A stretch of DNA of 64,000 nucleotides from Chitinophaga pinensis (lineage in GTDB: Bacteria; Bacteroidota; Bacteroidia; NS11-12g; UBA9320). Every line of letters starts with the position of its first letter. Within the stretch, counting starts at the first letter, position 1. The position numbers and the translations under genes were made by a program. This document shows positions 14,862 through 24,212 of this stretch, in pieces. The stretch lies in contig CAMDGU010000004.1 in assembly GCA_945897885.1 (NCBI GenBank), positions 46,398 to 110,397 on the forward strand, in the 5' to 3' direction. The notes under the pieces are model-generated. The model made no database searches. It worked only from the letters and a program-made list of their open reading frames with translations, and was not told the origin of the DNA.

Positions 14862-17690
14862 ATGATAAAGAAAATTAAACCCATTTTAATTCTTGCGTTG
14901 TTTGCTGTTACCTCCACAGCCTACGGGCAGTATGAATTATTGGAAAAAGTTGAGCCACAACCCGGCAAACCCGTTATTGCATTTGAAAAGTATAAGTTGC
15001 TAAGCAATGACCTTACTTTAATTATTCACGAAGACCATTCAGATCCAATTGTACACGTTGAAGTTGCCTACCATGTAGGTTCGGCTCGAGAAAGTGTTAG
15101 AAACAGTGGATTTGCTCATTTCTTTGAACATATGATGTTTCAAGGCTCCAAGAATATAGCTGACGAAGAACATTTTAAGTTGATTTCAAAAGCCGGGGGA
15201 ACAAACAATGCCTTTACTGCGTTTGATGAAACCGTTTATATAAACACAGCACCAAGCAATTTTACCGAAACCATGCTTTGGATGGAAGCGGATAGAATGT
15301 CTACCCTTTTAGATGGTTTTACCCAAGCCAAATTTGAAAGCCAGCGTAATGCTGTAAAAAACGAAAAGAAACAAAGTTATGATAACCAGCCATATGGTAT
15401 GTTGAGCGAAGTAATGTTTAAAACCATGTTTTCCAACCAGCCATCATATGAGTGGACTCCAATCGGGTTTACAGATGATTTGGATATTGCTACTTATAAT
15501 GATTTGCGTAAATTCTTTTTGAGATGGTACAAACCAAATAATGCTACTATCGTGGTTTCTGGTGATGTTAATCCTGAAGAAGTAAAAGAATGGGTTAATA
15601 AATATTACGGAACTTTTAAAAAAGGTAAGCCTGTACCAAAATCAAGACGTATTAATCCAATTTTAGCCTACGACCAATATGTTGAAATTCCGGATAATAT
15701 TTATTTGCCGCTTACTTTAATGGCTTGGCCAACAGTTCCCGAATTTCATAAAGACCAAAACGCATTGGATATTTTGGGTTATGTACTTGCAGGAAATAAT
15801 AGCTCACCATTATACCAACGCTTTGTAAAAACTGAAGACGCTGTTCAGGTTTCAGCGGGTAATAGTGCTTTGGAACTTGCCGGATTAATGGAAATAGATG
15901 TTGTAGCTGCTTATGGCGGTATGACTTTAAAGGAAGTTGAAACGAGGATTCGTGAAGTATTGGCTGACTTTGATAAAAAGGGCCTTACCATGGAAGAACT
16001 TAACAAAGCTAAAACTGTATTTAAAACCGGTGCCATCAATGTAATGGATGGTGTACAGTCCAAAGCTTTAAAATTAAGTCACTGGAGCATGATGCTTAAC
16101 AAGCCTTACAATTTAAATAATGAAATAGCCGATATTGAAGCGGTAACTATTGATGATGTAATGCGTGTGTTTAGAACTTACATTAAAGACAAAAAATGCC
16201 TTATCGTAAATGTAGTTCCTCAAGGTAAAGAAACTGAAGATACAGCTAAAGGGAAAAGTGTTAACCCGCATGCATTTGAGCAAAAAGTTAATGATCCTCA
16301 ATATGATGGATTGACTTATGAAGAACCTGTTGATAATTTTGACCGTTCACAAAAACCGAATCAGAAACCGGTTACTGCTGTAACTTTACCTGAATTTTAT
16401 CAAGCTTCTTTTGATAATGGTTTAAAATTAATAGGTACCCAAACAAGTGAAAGCCCCAAAGTTATTCTTTCGTTTAATATGGAAGGTGGGCAATTGGTTG
16501 AGGTTGGAAAATATCCAATTGGTACAGCCTCTATCACCGCCGGTTTGATGACTGAAGGTACATCCGCCCTAACTTCAGAGCAATTTCAATCAGAACTTGA
16601 TAAACTGGGTAGTAACATTAGTTTTGGTAGTTCTGAAAACGGAACCAATTGCTATGTTAGTTGCCTAAAAGAAAATTTGGATGCTACACTTCGTTTACTG
16701 GAAGGAGCCTTAATGACTCCTCGTTTTGATGCAGCAGATTTTAAACGTATGAAAAAACAAATGTTAGAATCTGTTCAAAGCAACAAGAAAAACCCATCGG
16801 TTATGTCTGACCTGGCTTTTAACAAAATTTTATACAAAGGAACTTTAATTGAAGAGTCAAGCTCAGGTTCATTTAAATCCATAAATAAAATCAAGTTGGA
16901 TGATGTGAAAGATTATTACAACAAGTTTTATTCACCATCGGTTACTTCATTAGTAATTTCAGGAGATATTTCTAAAGACGAAGCGTTAGAAAAATTAAGT
17001 TTTTTGAAAAAATGGCAAGCCAAAGCTGTTGTTATTCCCTCTATTGGCACATTGCCCAAAATGGATAAAGTTCAGATTTATTTAATTGATAAACCGTATG
17101 CTCCTCAATCCGTTGTTACGGTATGTCAAAATCACATTCCTTACGATTATAATGGTGATTATTTTAAAACTAACGTTATGTATTTTCCATTAGGAGGAAA
17201 CTTTAACAGCCGATTAACCATGAACATTCGTGAAGAGCATGGTTTTGCTTATAGCCCTCAATCAGCATTTTATGGTAATAAGCAGTATGGTTCATTCTTT
17301 TGGCAAGCCGATGTACGAACCAATGCTACCGATAGCGCCATCCGCGAGGTAATGAAAGAAATAGTAAATTACAAAGCCAATGGTGTTACTGAAGAAGAAT
17401 TAAAGTTTGCCAAAAGCTCTTTATTATTAGCTGATGCCTTAAAATATGAATCACCTAATCAAAAGGCCGGTTTCTTAAATAGAATTATTACCTACAATTT
17501 GCCAAAAACATACGTTAACGAGCAATTGCAAATAATTGAAGGCATGACAAAAGCCGATGTAGATGCCATAGCTAAAAAAACGCTTCAACCTGAAACTATG
17601 ACTATCATAGTTGTTGGGCATGCCTATAAAATCCGCGAGTCGCTAAATAAATTAGGCTACGGAAAAGTAAAAGAAATAACATTGGACTAA
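14862..17690 (+). CDS. M16 family zinc metallopeptidase, two-domain exported form
   Basis: A 942-residue protein with a signal peptide (about 1-23, ending TAYGQ), so it acts in the periplasm or at the outer membrane. The N-terminal M16 domain carries the inverted zinc motif HFFEH at residues 86-90, and the third ligand lies in the NEKKQSYDNQP region at about 165. A second M16 domain begins near residue 515 (FYQASFDNGLKLIGTQ) and lacks HxxEH, so it is the inactive partner half of the clamshell. Members degrade peptides inside a closed chamber. I use the ATG at 14862; a TTG at 14844 lies in frame, but the ATG gives a better signal peptide. A strong hairpin terminator follows 23 bases downstream. 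Confidence 0.93.
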   Translation: MIKKIKPILILALFAVTSTAYGQYELLEKVEPQPGKPVIAFEKYKLLSNDLTLIIHEDHSDPIVHVEVAYHVGSARESVRNSGFAHFFEHMMFQGSKNIADEEHFKLISKAGGTNNAFTAFDETVYINTAPSNFTETMLWMEADRMSTLLDGFTQAKFESQRNAVKNEKKQSYDNQPYGMLSEVMFKTMFSNQPSYEWTPIGFTDDLDIATYNDLRKFFLRWYKPNNATIVVSGDVNPEEVKEWVNKYYGTFKKGKPVPKSRRINPILAYDQYVEIPDNIYLPLTLMAWPTVPEFHKDQNALDILGYVLAGNNSSPLYQRFVKTEDAVQVSAGNSALELAGLMEIDVVAAYGGMTLKEVETRIREVLADFDKKGLTMEELNKAKTVFKTGAINVMDGVQSKALKLSHWSMMLNKPYNLNNEIADIEAVTIDDVMRVFRTYIKDKKCLIVNVVPQGKETEDTAKGKSVNPHAFEQKVNDPQYDGLTYEEPVDNFDRSQKPNQKPVTAVTLPEFYQASFDNGLKLIGTQTSESPKVILSFNMEGGQLVEVGKYPIGTASITAGLMTEGTSALTSEQFQSELDKLGSNISFGSSENGTNCYVSCLKENLDATLRLLEGALMTPRFDAADFKRMKKQMLESVQSNKKNPSVMSDLAFNKILYKGTLIEESSSGSFKSINKIKLDDVKDYYNKFYSPSVTSLVISGDISKDEALEKLSFLKKWQAKAVVIPSIGTLPKMDKVQIYLIDKPYAPQSVVTVCQNHIPYDYNGDYFKTNVMYFPLGGNFNSRLTMNIREEHGFAYSPQSAFYGNKQYGSFFWQADVRTNATDSAIREVMKEIVNYKANGVTEEELKFAKSSLLLADALKYESPNQKAGFLNRIITYNLPKTYVNEQLQIIEGMTKADVDAIAKKTLQPETMTIIVVGHAYKIRESLNKLGYGKVKEITLD

Positions 17691-17712
17691 AAATTTTAAA
17701 CATTTAATTACT

Positions 17713-17742
17713 AAAAAGGGAAGCTTCGGTTTCCCTTTTTTT
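17713..17742 (+). terminator. Intrinsic terminator after the M16 peptidase gene
   Basis: A 12-bp stem (AAAAAGGGAAGC against GTTTCCCTTTTT, with one G-T wobble) closed by a TTCG tetraloop and followed by T residues. It begins 23 bases after the stop codon. This is the clearest rho-independent terminator in the window. Confidence 0.85.
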
Positions 17743-17851
17743 ATGGGGGGGTTTTAAAATCAACCTATGAATTTTGTAATTTTTTTAAAGCATTTTGTAA
17801 CATTGGTAGGAATATAAACCTTAAAGTTTGTTGCATTAAATAGTTCAAATT

Positions 17852-18016
17852 ATGAATAAGCGATTTAATACCAGTTCCAATCTTGGTGGTTCAACAGTTA
17901 CTCAAATAGCAACTCCAACGATTGATTTTTCGGGCAAAACTAAAACTAAGGTTAACCGAAACACAATGGATGAAAACTTAATTACCGAAGGAGAGTTACT
18001 ACAGTTTTTTAATTAA
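17852..18016 (+). CDS. 54-residue hypothetical protein
   Basis: An ATG at 17852 opens 54 codons to TAA at 18014-18016. The product starts MNKRFNTSSNLGGSTVTQ and ends EGELLQFFN. It is hydrophilic, rich in Thr, Asn and Lys, with no signal peptide, membrane helix, cysteines or motif that I recognise. It stands alone between the M16 terminator and the surface cassette, in a 420-base interval that holds no other gene. The upstream stretch ends in TTAAAGTTTG, which resembles a -7 box with one mismatch at the first T. It could be a real small gene or a chance open frame, and I assign no function. Confidence 0.45.
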   Translation: MNKRFNTSSNLGGSTVTQIATPTIDFSGKTKTKVNRNTMDENLITEGELLQFFN

Positions 18017-18110
18017 GAAATGTAATTCTCTGTCAAAGGAAATTGCATTTTTTGCTTTTCATAATTTGCAAGGTTTGCACCTTCTGTTTAAACAATAAAT
18101 TAAAATAATT

Positions 18111-18725
18111 ATGTATTATTGCTATATGTTAAGGTTAACTTTAATTATCCTCAGTTTTCTGTGTTTCTTCACGCCTTCAATTGCTCAAGGTGTAGGATTT
18201 CAATTTTACCAAGGTATCAACAAGCCGATGATTTCATTTAAAGATAAAACAAATTCACTTTCTTATAAATCAAGCTTAAATAATGATACTAAAGTTGGAA
18301 TGTGGTTTGGAAATCTGAACCACCTGAGTTTTTCAACTTTAATTTGTGCATCTACAGTTGATGCTATCTATACTAGTCAGGATATTATTTCCTCATTCAC
18401 TCACTCAAGTTTATTGTTTGACATTCCAGCTAGATATTCATTCTCGAAGTCTCCAATTAGCTCCATTGCCTTCGGCCCATCTTTAGGTATATTAATGGCC
18501 TCCTCTCAAACGATAAATGGATCACCCGTAAGATCAGAAAAAATCTTTACAAAAATCAATTACACGATGCTAGCAGAAATTTCATTTAGTGGCTACTCTA
18601 AAGATAAATTAAATTTACATCCATATATTTTATACCGTATGATGCTTAATAGCGCTGATTCTGATGGCGATAAGCTTCACATAAACGGACTTTCATTTGG
18701 CCTTAGATTGGAACTTTCAAAATGA
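18111..18725 (+). CDS. Small outer-membrane beta-barrel-like protein
   Basis: A 204-residue protein with a signal peptide (hydrophobic core LTLIILSFLCFFTPS, cleavage after AQ near residue 26). An in-frame ATG at 18126 is an equally likely start. The mature part has alternating polar and hydrophobic stretches (VGFQFYQGI, SIAFGPSLGILMAS, YTMLAEISFSGY) and ends in a strand GLSFGLRLELSK, like eight-stranded barrels. I recognise no specific family; it is much shorter than PorP/SprF. Its TGA overlaps the ATG of the next gene (ATGA), and that gene overlaps the third in the same way, so the three form one translationally coupled cassette. Confidence 0.65.
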   Translation: MYYCYMLRLTLIILSFLCFFTPSIAQGVGFQFYQGINKPMISFKDKTNSLSYKSSLNNDTKVGMWFGNLNHLSFSTLICASTVDAIYTSQDIISSFTHSSLLFDIPARYSFSKSPISSIAFGPSLGILMASSQTINGSPVRSEKIFTKINYTMLAEISFSGYSKDKLNLHPYILYRMMLNSADSDGDKLHINGLSFGLRLELSK

Positions 18726-19177
18726 TAAAGTTAACTTTCATCACCACATTATTTCTGCTAACCAATACCCTTTTTGCTCAAAAGGTAATTCGTTCATCCA
18801 TTGGTCCCTTGGGCTCTAGCAGTAAAGGTAGGATATCAATTGTTGCTGGTAGCCCTATTTCATCCCCCGTATTGCATGATGAAAGCACCTCTTCAGGTAT
18901 CACAATTCAAACACGTCCATTCATAAACTTGCAACTAAATGGTAAACCAGTGGCAATAGAAATTAATGTCTACCCTAATCCCACCAATGACATGGTTTTT
19001 ATTAGGACAACTGCCGAATACAAATCGATAATTGTATATGATATGATAGGTAGAAATGTTTATAAGGGCACAAACAAAAACATTTCACTGGGCGACCTGA
19101 TGTCAGGAGTCTATATCATTGAAATTATACTTATTGACAACAGTAATTACTATCAAAAATTAATTTTAAACAAATGA
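18722..19177 (+). CDS. Mini T9SS cargo protein
   Basis: A 151-residue protein: a signal peptide (MIKLTFITTLFLLTNTLFAQ), a short segment of about 55 residues rich in Ser, Gly and Ile (SIGPLGSSSKGRISIVAGSP), and a type A T9SS C-terminal sorting domain from about residue 80 with INVYPNPTNDMVFI, IIVYDMIGRNVYKG, LMSGVYIIEI and a final KLILNK. The passenger is too small for any enzyme I know, so it may be a structural or binding peptide displayed on the surface. It overlaps both neighbours by ATGA. Confidence 0.75.
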   Translation: MIKLTFITTLFLLTNTLFAQKVIRSSIGPLGSSSKGRISIVAGSPISSPVLHDESTSSGITIQTRPFINLQLNGKPVAIEINVYPNPTNDMVFIRTTAEYKSIIVYDMIGRNVYKGTNKNISLGDLMSGVYIIEIILIDNSNYYQKLILNK

Positions 19178-20496
19178 AACACATAATTGCATTGGCAATT
19201 GCATGCCTTACATTTTTCAAAGTTCAAGCCCAAATCCTTCCTCAAGGGATAGCCTACCAAGCAGTGGCGGTAAAAGAAGGTTCAATTTCATTGGCAGGTC
19301 AAAATCCACAGGCCATATATTGGGCCAACAAGAACATCAAAGTTCGGTTCACAATCTATGATAAGTACCCTAACGGAAGTTCACAATATAGTGAGTTGTA
19401 TGAGACAACCACGGATGATTATGGAGTGTTTAATCTTATTATTGGAGATGGAAATGTGATCTCAGGTGATTTTTTAAAAATCCCATGGGAACTAGGGACA
19501 GCGCATTTACAAGTGGAGATAGACTTTGATAACAATGGAACATTTAAGCTAACTTCTTTAGAACGTTTTTGGTCTGTGCCCTATGCATTTGTAACTAAAA
19601 AAAGTAACTCTTCCGGATATGATAGTGCCCTAAATAGTTTAAATAACAGTTTTAATTACCTTAAAAACAGGGATAAAGATACTGTAATAGGAAATGAAGG
19701 TGGGGTGAGTTACAAATCCTTAGATAGCTTAAATAAGGTTCTTTTGGCCAAGTTGGCTGCACTAAAAGCATCTGACAAGGATACTATTATTGGCAATGAG
19801 TGGCAGAAACTAACAAAGAATAAAGATACCTTAATTTTGTCGGATGGTGGCGGTAAGGTTGCTCTTCTTGACGAAGATTCAAGCAATGAGTTGCAAAAAA
19901 TATCTAGGAACGGAGGGCTCCTAATTCTTGACCAAAACGGAGGTACTATATCTTTGCCTGACAGTAGTTCAAATAATGAGTTGCAAACCCTGTCAATTTC
20001 AAACGACACATTGAGTATTTCTAATGGTAATTCGATAAAATTACCAAATAGTTCATGTTGTGCTTCTGGTGGTGCAAACATGCTAATATTTTATACCTCT
20101 GATACTTTTGTTGTACCATCAGGAGTGACAAGTGTAATTATAGAGATGTGGAGTGGCGGTAATGGTGGGGGACAGTGCAGTGGATCTACAGGTGCGAATG
20201 GTATGTACGCAAAATCACCGGTAACAGTAGTTCCTGGAAACAAATATAGTGTTGTTGTTGGAGTTGGTGGTAATGGAGGATGTCCAGCTGGGACGGGTGG
20301 AACATCTTCATTTAATGGAATATATGTTAGTCGAAATGCTTCAAATGCTCCATTTAAGTGTAGCCCACAAAATTCAGTCCCATATGATTGTCGTTTTCCA
20401 CCAGGAATAACTGTAGGAGCAGGCATGGGAGGAAATGCCTTTTCATGCTCTGGTGGCTGTAAAGGAGGTGATGGTTTAGTAGTTATATATTACTAA
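19174..20496 (+). CDS. Tail-fibre-like surface protein with glycine- and cysteine-rich tip
   Basis: A 440-residue exported protein (signal about 1-19, ending VQAQ). Residues 20-140 contain the pattern ILPQGIAYQAVA ... IKVRFTIYD ... YGVFNLIIGDG ... YAFVTKKS, which I know from Bacteroidota tail-fibre-like surface proteins. Residues 150-290 contain short repeats of the form NELQ-x-L-x(3)-D-TLxISNGNSI-x-LP, as in trimeric beta-helical fibres. From about 298 to the end the sequence is Gly-rich with paired cysteines (GGNGGGQCSGSTGANG, SCSGGCKGGDG), resembling glycine-rich adhesin tips. It has no T9SS domain, so how it stays on the surface is unclear. It is the last gene of the ATGA-overlapping cassette. 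Confidence 0.65.
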   Translation: MKHIIALAIACLTFFKVQAQILPQGIAYQAVAVKEGSISLAGQNPQAIYWANKNIKVRFTIYDKYPNGSSQYSELYETTTDDYGVFNLIIGDGNVISGDFLKIPWELGTAHLQVEIDFDNNGTFKLTSLERFWSVPYAFVTKKSNSSGYDSALNSLNNSFNYLKNRDKDTVIGNEGGVSYKSLDSLNKVLLAKLAALKASDKDTIIGNEWQKLTKNKDTLILSDGGGKVALLDEDSSNELQKISRNGGLLILDQNGGTISLPDSSSNNELQTLSISNDTLSISNGNSIKLPNSSCCASGGANMLIFYTSDTFVVPSGVTSVIIEMWSGGNGGGQCSGSTGANGMYAKSPVTVVPGNKYSVVVGVGGNGGCPAGTGGTSSFNGIYVSRNASNAPFKCSPQNSVPYDCRFPPGITVGAGMGGNAFSCSGGCKGGDGLVVIYY

Positions 20497-20871
20497 ATGA
20501 TAATTTTCTAATTATAAAATAATCAAGTTCTTGATTCCAAAGTTACCTAATTTAATACATTGTTTAGTTAGCTGCTTAAAAATGAAACTTCATAGAACTT
20601 GCCAAAGAAAAATAATAATAATTTTAGTCCACTTTATGCTAATGATTTAAAATTCAGGGCTAATTTTGATCAATGTTGAAATCTTAGTTAATTATCTAAA
20701 AAATTGTACCTTATTTATATCTCTGTATTGCAATGTAATGAATATTAGTATTATTCATTTTATTTTGCAATTTTAGTATATTAGTAATCGGTGCGTAAAA
20801 GTAATCCATCAAATTTTGTTACGGCTCATGAAGAAGTTTTAATTTCGTATGGTGAAAATTTGCATACGAAA
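20497..20871 (+). other. 375-base AT-rich intergenic region
   Basis: I see no convincing gene here. An inverted repeat AATGAATA/TATTCATT with a 7-base loop lies at 20737-20759, just before TTATTTTG (20759-20766), which differs from TAnnTTTG at one position and may be the -7 box of the YihY gene. The GTG at 20791 opens the same frame as that gene and is an alternative start. Confidence 0.4.
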
Positions 20872-21798
20872 ATGAATGTATCCGAAAAGCTTAAAAATAT
20901 TTGGTATTTGTTAAAGGAATCTTTTAATGAGTTTTTAGATGATGGTTGTCTTAAACTGAGTGCCGCTTTATCCTATTACACTATTTTTTCATTACCCCCT
21001 TTATTAATAATTATTATTTCGGTATGTGGTGTTTTTTTTGGTCCTGAAGCCATTAAGGGTGAAATATTTGGACAAATAAATGGCTTGGTAGGAAATGATG
21101 CCGCCAATCAAATTCAGGAAGTGATAAAAAATGTGCACCTTTCCAAAAGCAATAAATTTGCTACTACGGTGGGTGTTATTATGCTTTTAATAGGAGCCTC
21201 AGGTGTATTTGCCGAGATTCAGGATACCATAAATTATATTTGGGGATTAAAGGCCAAGCCAAATAGGGGATGGATAAAGTTTTTAAAAAACAGGTTAATG
21301 TCGTTTTCAATGATTGGGTCAGTTGGTTTTTTGCTTATGGTAGGTTTGATAGTAAATGCATTAATGGATTTGTTAAACCATCGGCTCGTAAATATATTGC
21401 CACAGCTCACAGTTTATTTGTTTTATATCATCAATATTCTGGTAGTTTTTGTAATAATAAGTTTACTGTTTGCATTAATTTTTAAAACATTGCCTGATGG
21501 CAAGGTGGTTTGGAAAGATGCCTTGGTAGGAGCCGGATTTACTGCCTTTCTGTTTATGGTAGGTAAATTTGCTATTGGTGCTTATTTAGGAAGTTCAACC
21601 ATTGCTTCGGTTTATGGAGCAGCCGGTTCTATTATCTTAATTTTGGTTTGGGTATATTATTCAGCCATCATTCTTTATTTTGGAGCTGAGTTTACCAAGG
21701 TTTACGCTATTACTCATGGCGATAAAATAATACCGCAGAATTATGCAGTTTATATCAAGAAAAATCAACCGGAGGTAGAGCCTAAACAAACGATTTGA
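20872..21798 (+). CDS. YihY/BrkB family inner-membrane protein
   Basis: A 308-residue protein with six predicted membrane helices. I take the ATG at 20872 because it gives MNVSEKLKNIWYLLKESFNEF, the usual beginning of the family; a GTG at 20791 would add 27 residues. The hallmarks are LSAALSYYTIFSLPPLLIIIISVCG, a loop with GASGVFAEIQDTINYIWGL, and the later AAGSIILILVWVYYSAIILYFGAEFTKVYA. The family was once called ribonuclease BN through a misassignment, and its transport or other role is unknown. It appears to be a single-gene unit; the next gene starts 44 bases later. Confidence 0.9.
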   Translation: MNVSEKLKNIWYLLKESFNEFLDDGCLKLSAALSYYTIFSLPPLLIIIISVCGVFFGPEAIKGEIFGQINGLVGNDAANQIQEVIKNVHLSKSNKFATTVGVIMLLIGASGVFAEIQDTINYIWGLKAKPNRGWIKFLKNRLMSFSMIGSVGFLLMVGLIVNALMDLLNHRLVNILPQLTVYLFYIINILVVFVIISLLFALIFKTLPDGKVVWKDALVGAGFTAFLFMVGKFAIGAYLGSSTIASVYGAAGSIILILVWVYYSAIILYFGAEFTKVYAITHGDKIIPQNYAVYIKKNQPEVEPKQTI

Positions 21799-21842
21799 AT
21801 TAATGAGGATAAAAATCTAACATTGAAAACCAATTTACTGTT

Positions 21843-24161
21843 ATGAAACTACTCCTTTCAATGTTTATTTTTCTTGTTTCAGGCTTTACTGTTTTAGCGC
21901 AAGATCTAAATCCTAAGGATTGGCCACATCTTAAAGGTTATTGGAAATTTCAAAATGTTAAGGATTTAACAAAAGCAACCGTTGGAAATAAATTGGTATT
22001 GGTAGGAACCCACCAGCCTGTAACAGGCTCGGCTTACGGTGACACAGCCATTCGCATTGGCATTGGAAGTTATTACAAGTATGCCCATGGCATAGCTCCT
22101 AATGGTGGTGGCGATTCTGTAAACCAATACACCCTAATGTTTGATTTTAAAGTATTGAATTTTAAACGGTGGCATACCTTTTTTCAAACCGATACCACCA
22201 ATGCCAATGATGGCGAATGTTTTATTAGGCCATTGGGTACAAGGCCGGCCCGAATTGGAACGGCTACAACAGGTTATACCAGCGATTCATTAAATGCCAA
22301 CCAATGGTATAGGTTGGCTATTTCGGTTAATCTTAATCATTTTTACAGATATTATATCAACGGAAAACTATGGCTCGAAGGTGATACCCAGGAGGTAGAT
22401 GGCCGTTTTGCCTTATTACCTCAAATTCTTTTTTTTGCTGATAATGACAAAGAAGACGATACCATTGATGTGGCTTCAATGGCAATTTTTGATACGTGTT
22501 TATCATCCAAGGATATAGCAAGAATTGGAACGATTGACCCATGCCTAGCAAATCCACCAAAGATTAATTTAGGACGAGATACAACCTTATGTGCCAATTT
22601 TAATATGAGCCTAAATGCAGGAGCAGGTTTTGTTAATTATCAATGGTCGACAGGTAATAAACTCCCATTTGAATTAATAGATGCCAATTCTATTGGAACA
22701 GGTAAAAAAATAGTTTGGGTAAAAGTAACTGACAGGAATGGGTGTTCAGGAGGTGATTCTATTCTCATTAATTATTTGCCATTACCTAAGGTGGATATTG
22801 GTAAAGATACCACTATATGTCAGGGAAGAAATGTGAAACTGACAGCCGGCACGGATTTGAGCAATACTTACCGATGGAAACTAATGCCCAAAGGAACTGC
22901 TCTTTCTTCGTCCAATAGTATTACAGTAGATTCATCAGGAAAGTATATGGTTTTGGTAACCAATACCTCTAAATGTGAAAACACAGATACCATAACGCTT
23001 TTGGTAATTAAAAACCCAGGAAAGCCAAAGATTAATGTTGTAGGCAAATTGTCAATTTGCAAGGGAGATAGCGTAAAACTGGAAGGTCCCGGCAGCTACA
23101 AAGAATATAATTGGACGAACGGATTAAAGGTTCAGCACATTTACATCAAGAAAACAGAAACGCTTAATTTAAAAGTAAAAGATAACAATGGATGTGAAAG
23201 TATTTTATCAGATAGTATTAAGGTAGTTGTAAATAGTTTGCCATCACAGCCGGTAATAAAGCTTTCAGGCAATTCTACCTTTTGTGAAGGTGACAGTTTG
23301 ATTTTGTCAGTTACCGGCGGTTACAAGCAATATATTTGGCAAGATGGAATTGGTACATCAAACCGAATCATAAAAAACGCCACCATTTATAGTGTTTATG
23401 TAAAAGATAATAACGATTGCATCAGCCCTGTTTCAAGCCAGGTTTTTGTTGAAGTATTAACAAGTCCACCAAAACCAATTATCACAGTAAATGGTGTTAC
23501 TGCATTTTGTGAAGGGGGTAAAATAAAATTAGCATCTCCGGCAAATTTTACGGGCTATTTGTGGACGGATAGTATCAAAACCAAAGAAAATACAATTTCA
23601 AAAAGTGGAAATTATAGACTTAAAGTAAGTGGTAATAATGGCTGCTTTAGTGAATGGTCAGAAGCAGTTGCCATTTTAGTAAAACCCATACCACCAGTGC
23701 CAGCCGTTATTTTGGGTAATAAAGATAGTTTGAAGTGCAATATACCCGCCAGCCGCTACAAATGGTTTAGAAATACATTTGAATTATCAGATACATCGTT
23801 ATCCATCTTTTCAAAAAACAGTGGATTTTTTCAGGTTCAAATAGCTGAAAAAGGATGCTGGTCGAGACTTTCGGATTCTTTGTACTTTAAAAATTTGAGT
23901 ATCCCAAAACCTTTAGAATTCCAGTCTAAAATTGTAATAGTTCCCAATCCTGTAAACACTTGGGCATTCATTCGCTTAGAAAATATACATGGCAAGGGCG
24001 CTTTTACTCTTTTCAATAGTGAAGGAAAAGTGTTGATGTATGAGGAAATAAATTCAAACGAAGGATTATTGCTAAATTTGGAAAGCTTTAAAAAAGGAAT
24101 TTACCATATTAAGGTGGTGGTAGATGGAAATACATATAGCGAAATGCTTCATAAATTATAG
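21843..24161 (+). CDS. LamG-like and Ig-like repeat protein with T9SS sorting domain
   Basis: A 772-residue secreted protein. After the signal peptide (1-20, FTVLAQ) comes a concanavalin/LamG-like domain at about 25-232 (WPHLKGYWKFQNV; HFYRYYINGKLWLEG; VASMAIFDTCLSSKDIARI). Ig/PKD-like repeats follow to about 665, each with a Cys near the start and a Trp in the next strand (INLGRDTTLCANFNMSLNAG, then YQWSTG; STFCEGDSLILSV, then YIWQDG). A type A T9SS C-terminal domain ends the protein (IVIVPNPVNTWAFIRL, FNSEGKVLMYEEI, FKKGIYHIKVVV). It is likely a cell-surface glycan-binding or adhesive protein. It precedes the sensor kinase by 51 bases, with no other link to it. Confidence 0.85.
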   Translation: MKLLLSMFIFLVSGFTVLAQDLNPKDWPHLKGYWKFQNVKDLTKATVGNKLVLVGTHQPVTGSAYGDTAIRIGIGSYYKYAHGIAPNGGGDSVNQYTLMFDFKVLNFKRWHTFFQTDTTNANDGECFIRPLGTRPARIGTATTGYTSDSLNANQWYRLAISVNLNHFYRYYINGKLWLEGDTQEVDGRFALLPQILFFADNDKEDDTIDVASMAIFDTCLSSKDIARIGTIDPCLANPPKINLGRDTTLCANFNMSLNAGAGFVNYQWSTGNKLPFELIDANSIGTGKKIVWVKVTDRNGCSGGDSILINYLPLPKVDIGKDTTICQGRNVKLTAGTDLSNTYRWKLMPKGTALSSSNSITVDSSGKYMVLVTNTSKCENTDTITLLVIKNPGKPKINVVGKLSICKGDSVKLEGPGSYKEYNWTNGLKVQHIYIKKTETLNLKVKDNNGCESILSDSIKVVVNSLPSQPVIKLSGNSTFCEGDSLILSVTGGYKQYIWQDGIGTSNRIIKNATIYSVYVKDNNDCISPVSSQVFVEVLTSPPKPIITVNGVTAFCEGGKIKLASPANFTGYLWTDSIKTKENTISKSGNYRLKVSGNNGCFSEWSEAVAILVKPIPPVPAVILGNKDSLKCNIPASRYKWFRNTFELSDTSLSIFSKNSGFFQVQIAEKGCWSRLSDSLYFKNLSIPKPLEFQSKIVIVPNPVNTWAFIRLENIHGKGAFTLFNSEGKVLMYEEINSNEGLLLNLESFKKGIYHIKVVVDGNTYSEMLHKL

Positions 24162-24212
24162 AAATTAATTAATGCTGCATAATCCCAAATACCAAAGCCT
24201 TAAAGCAACCAA

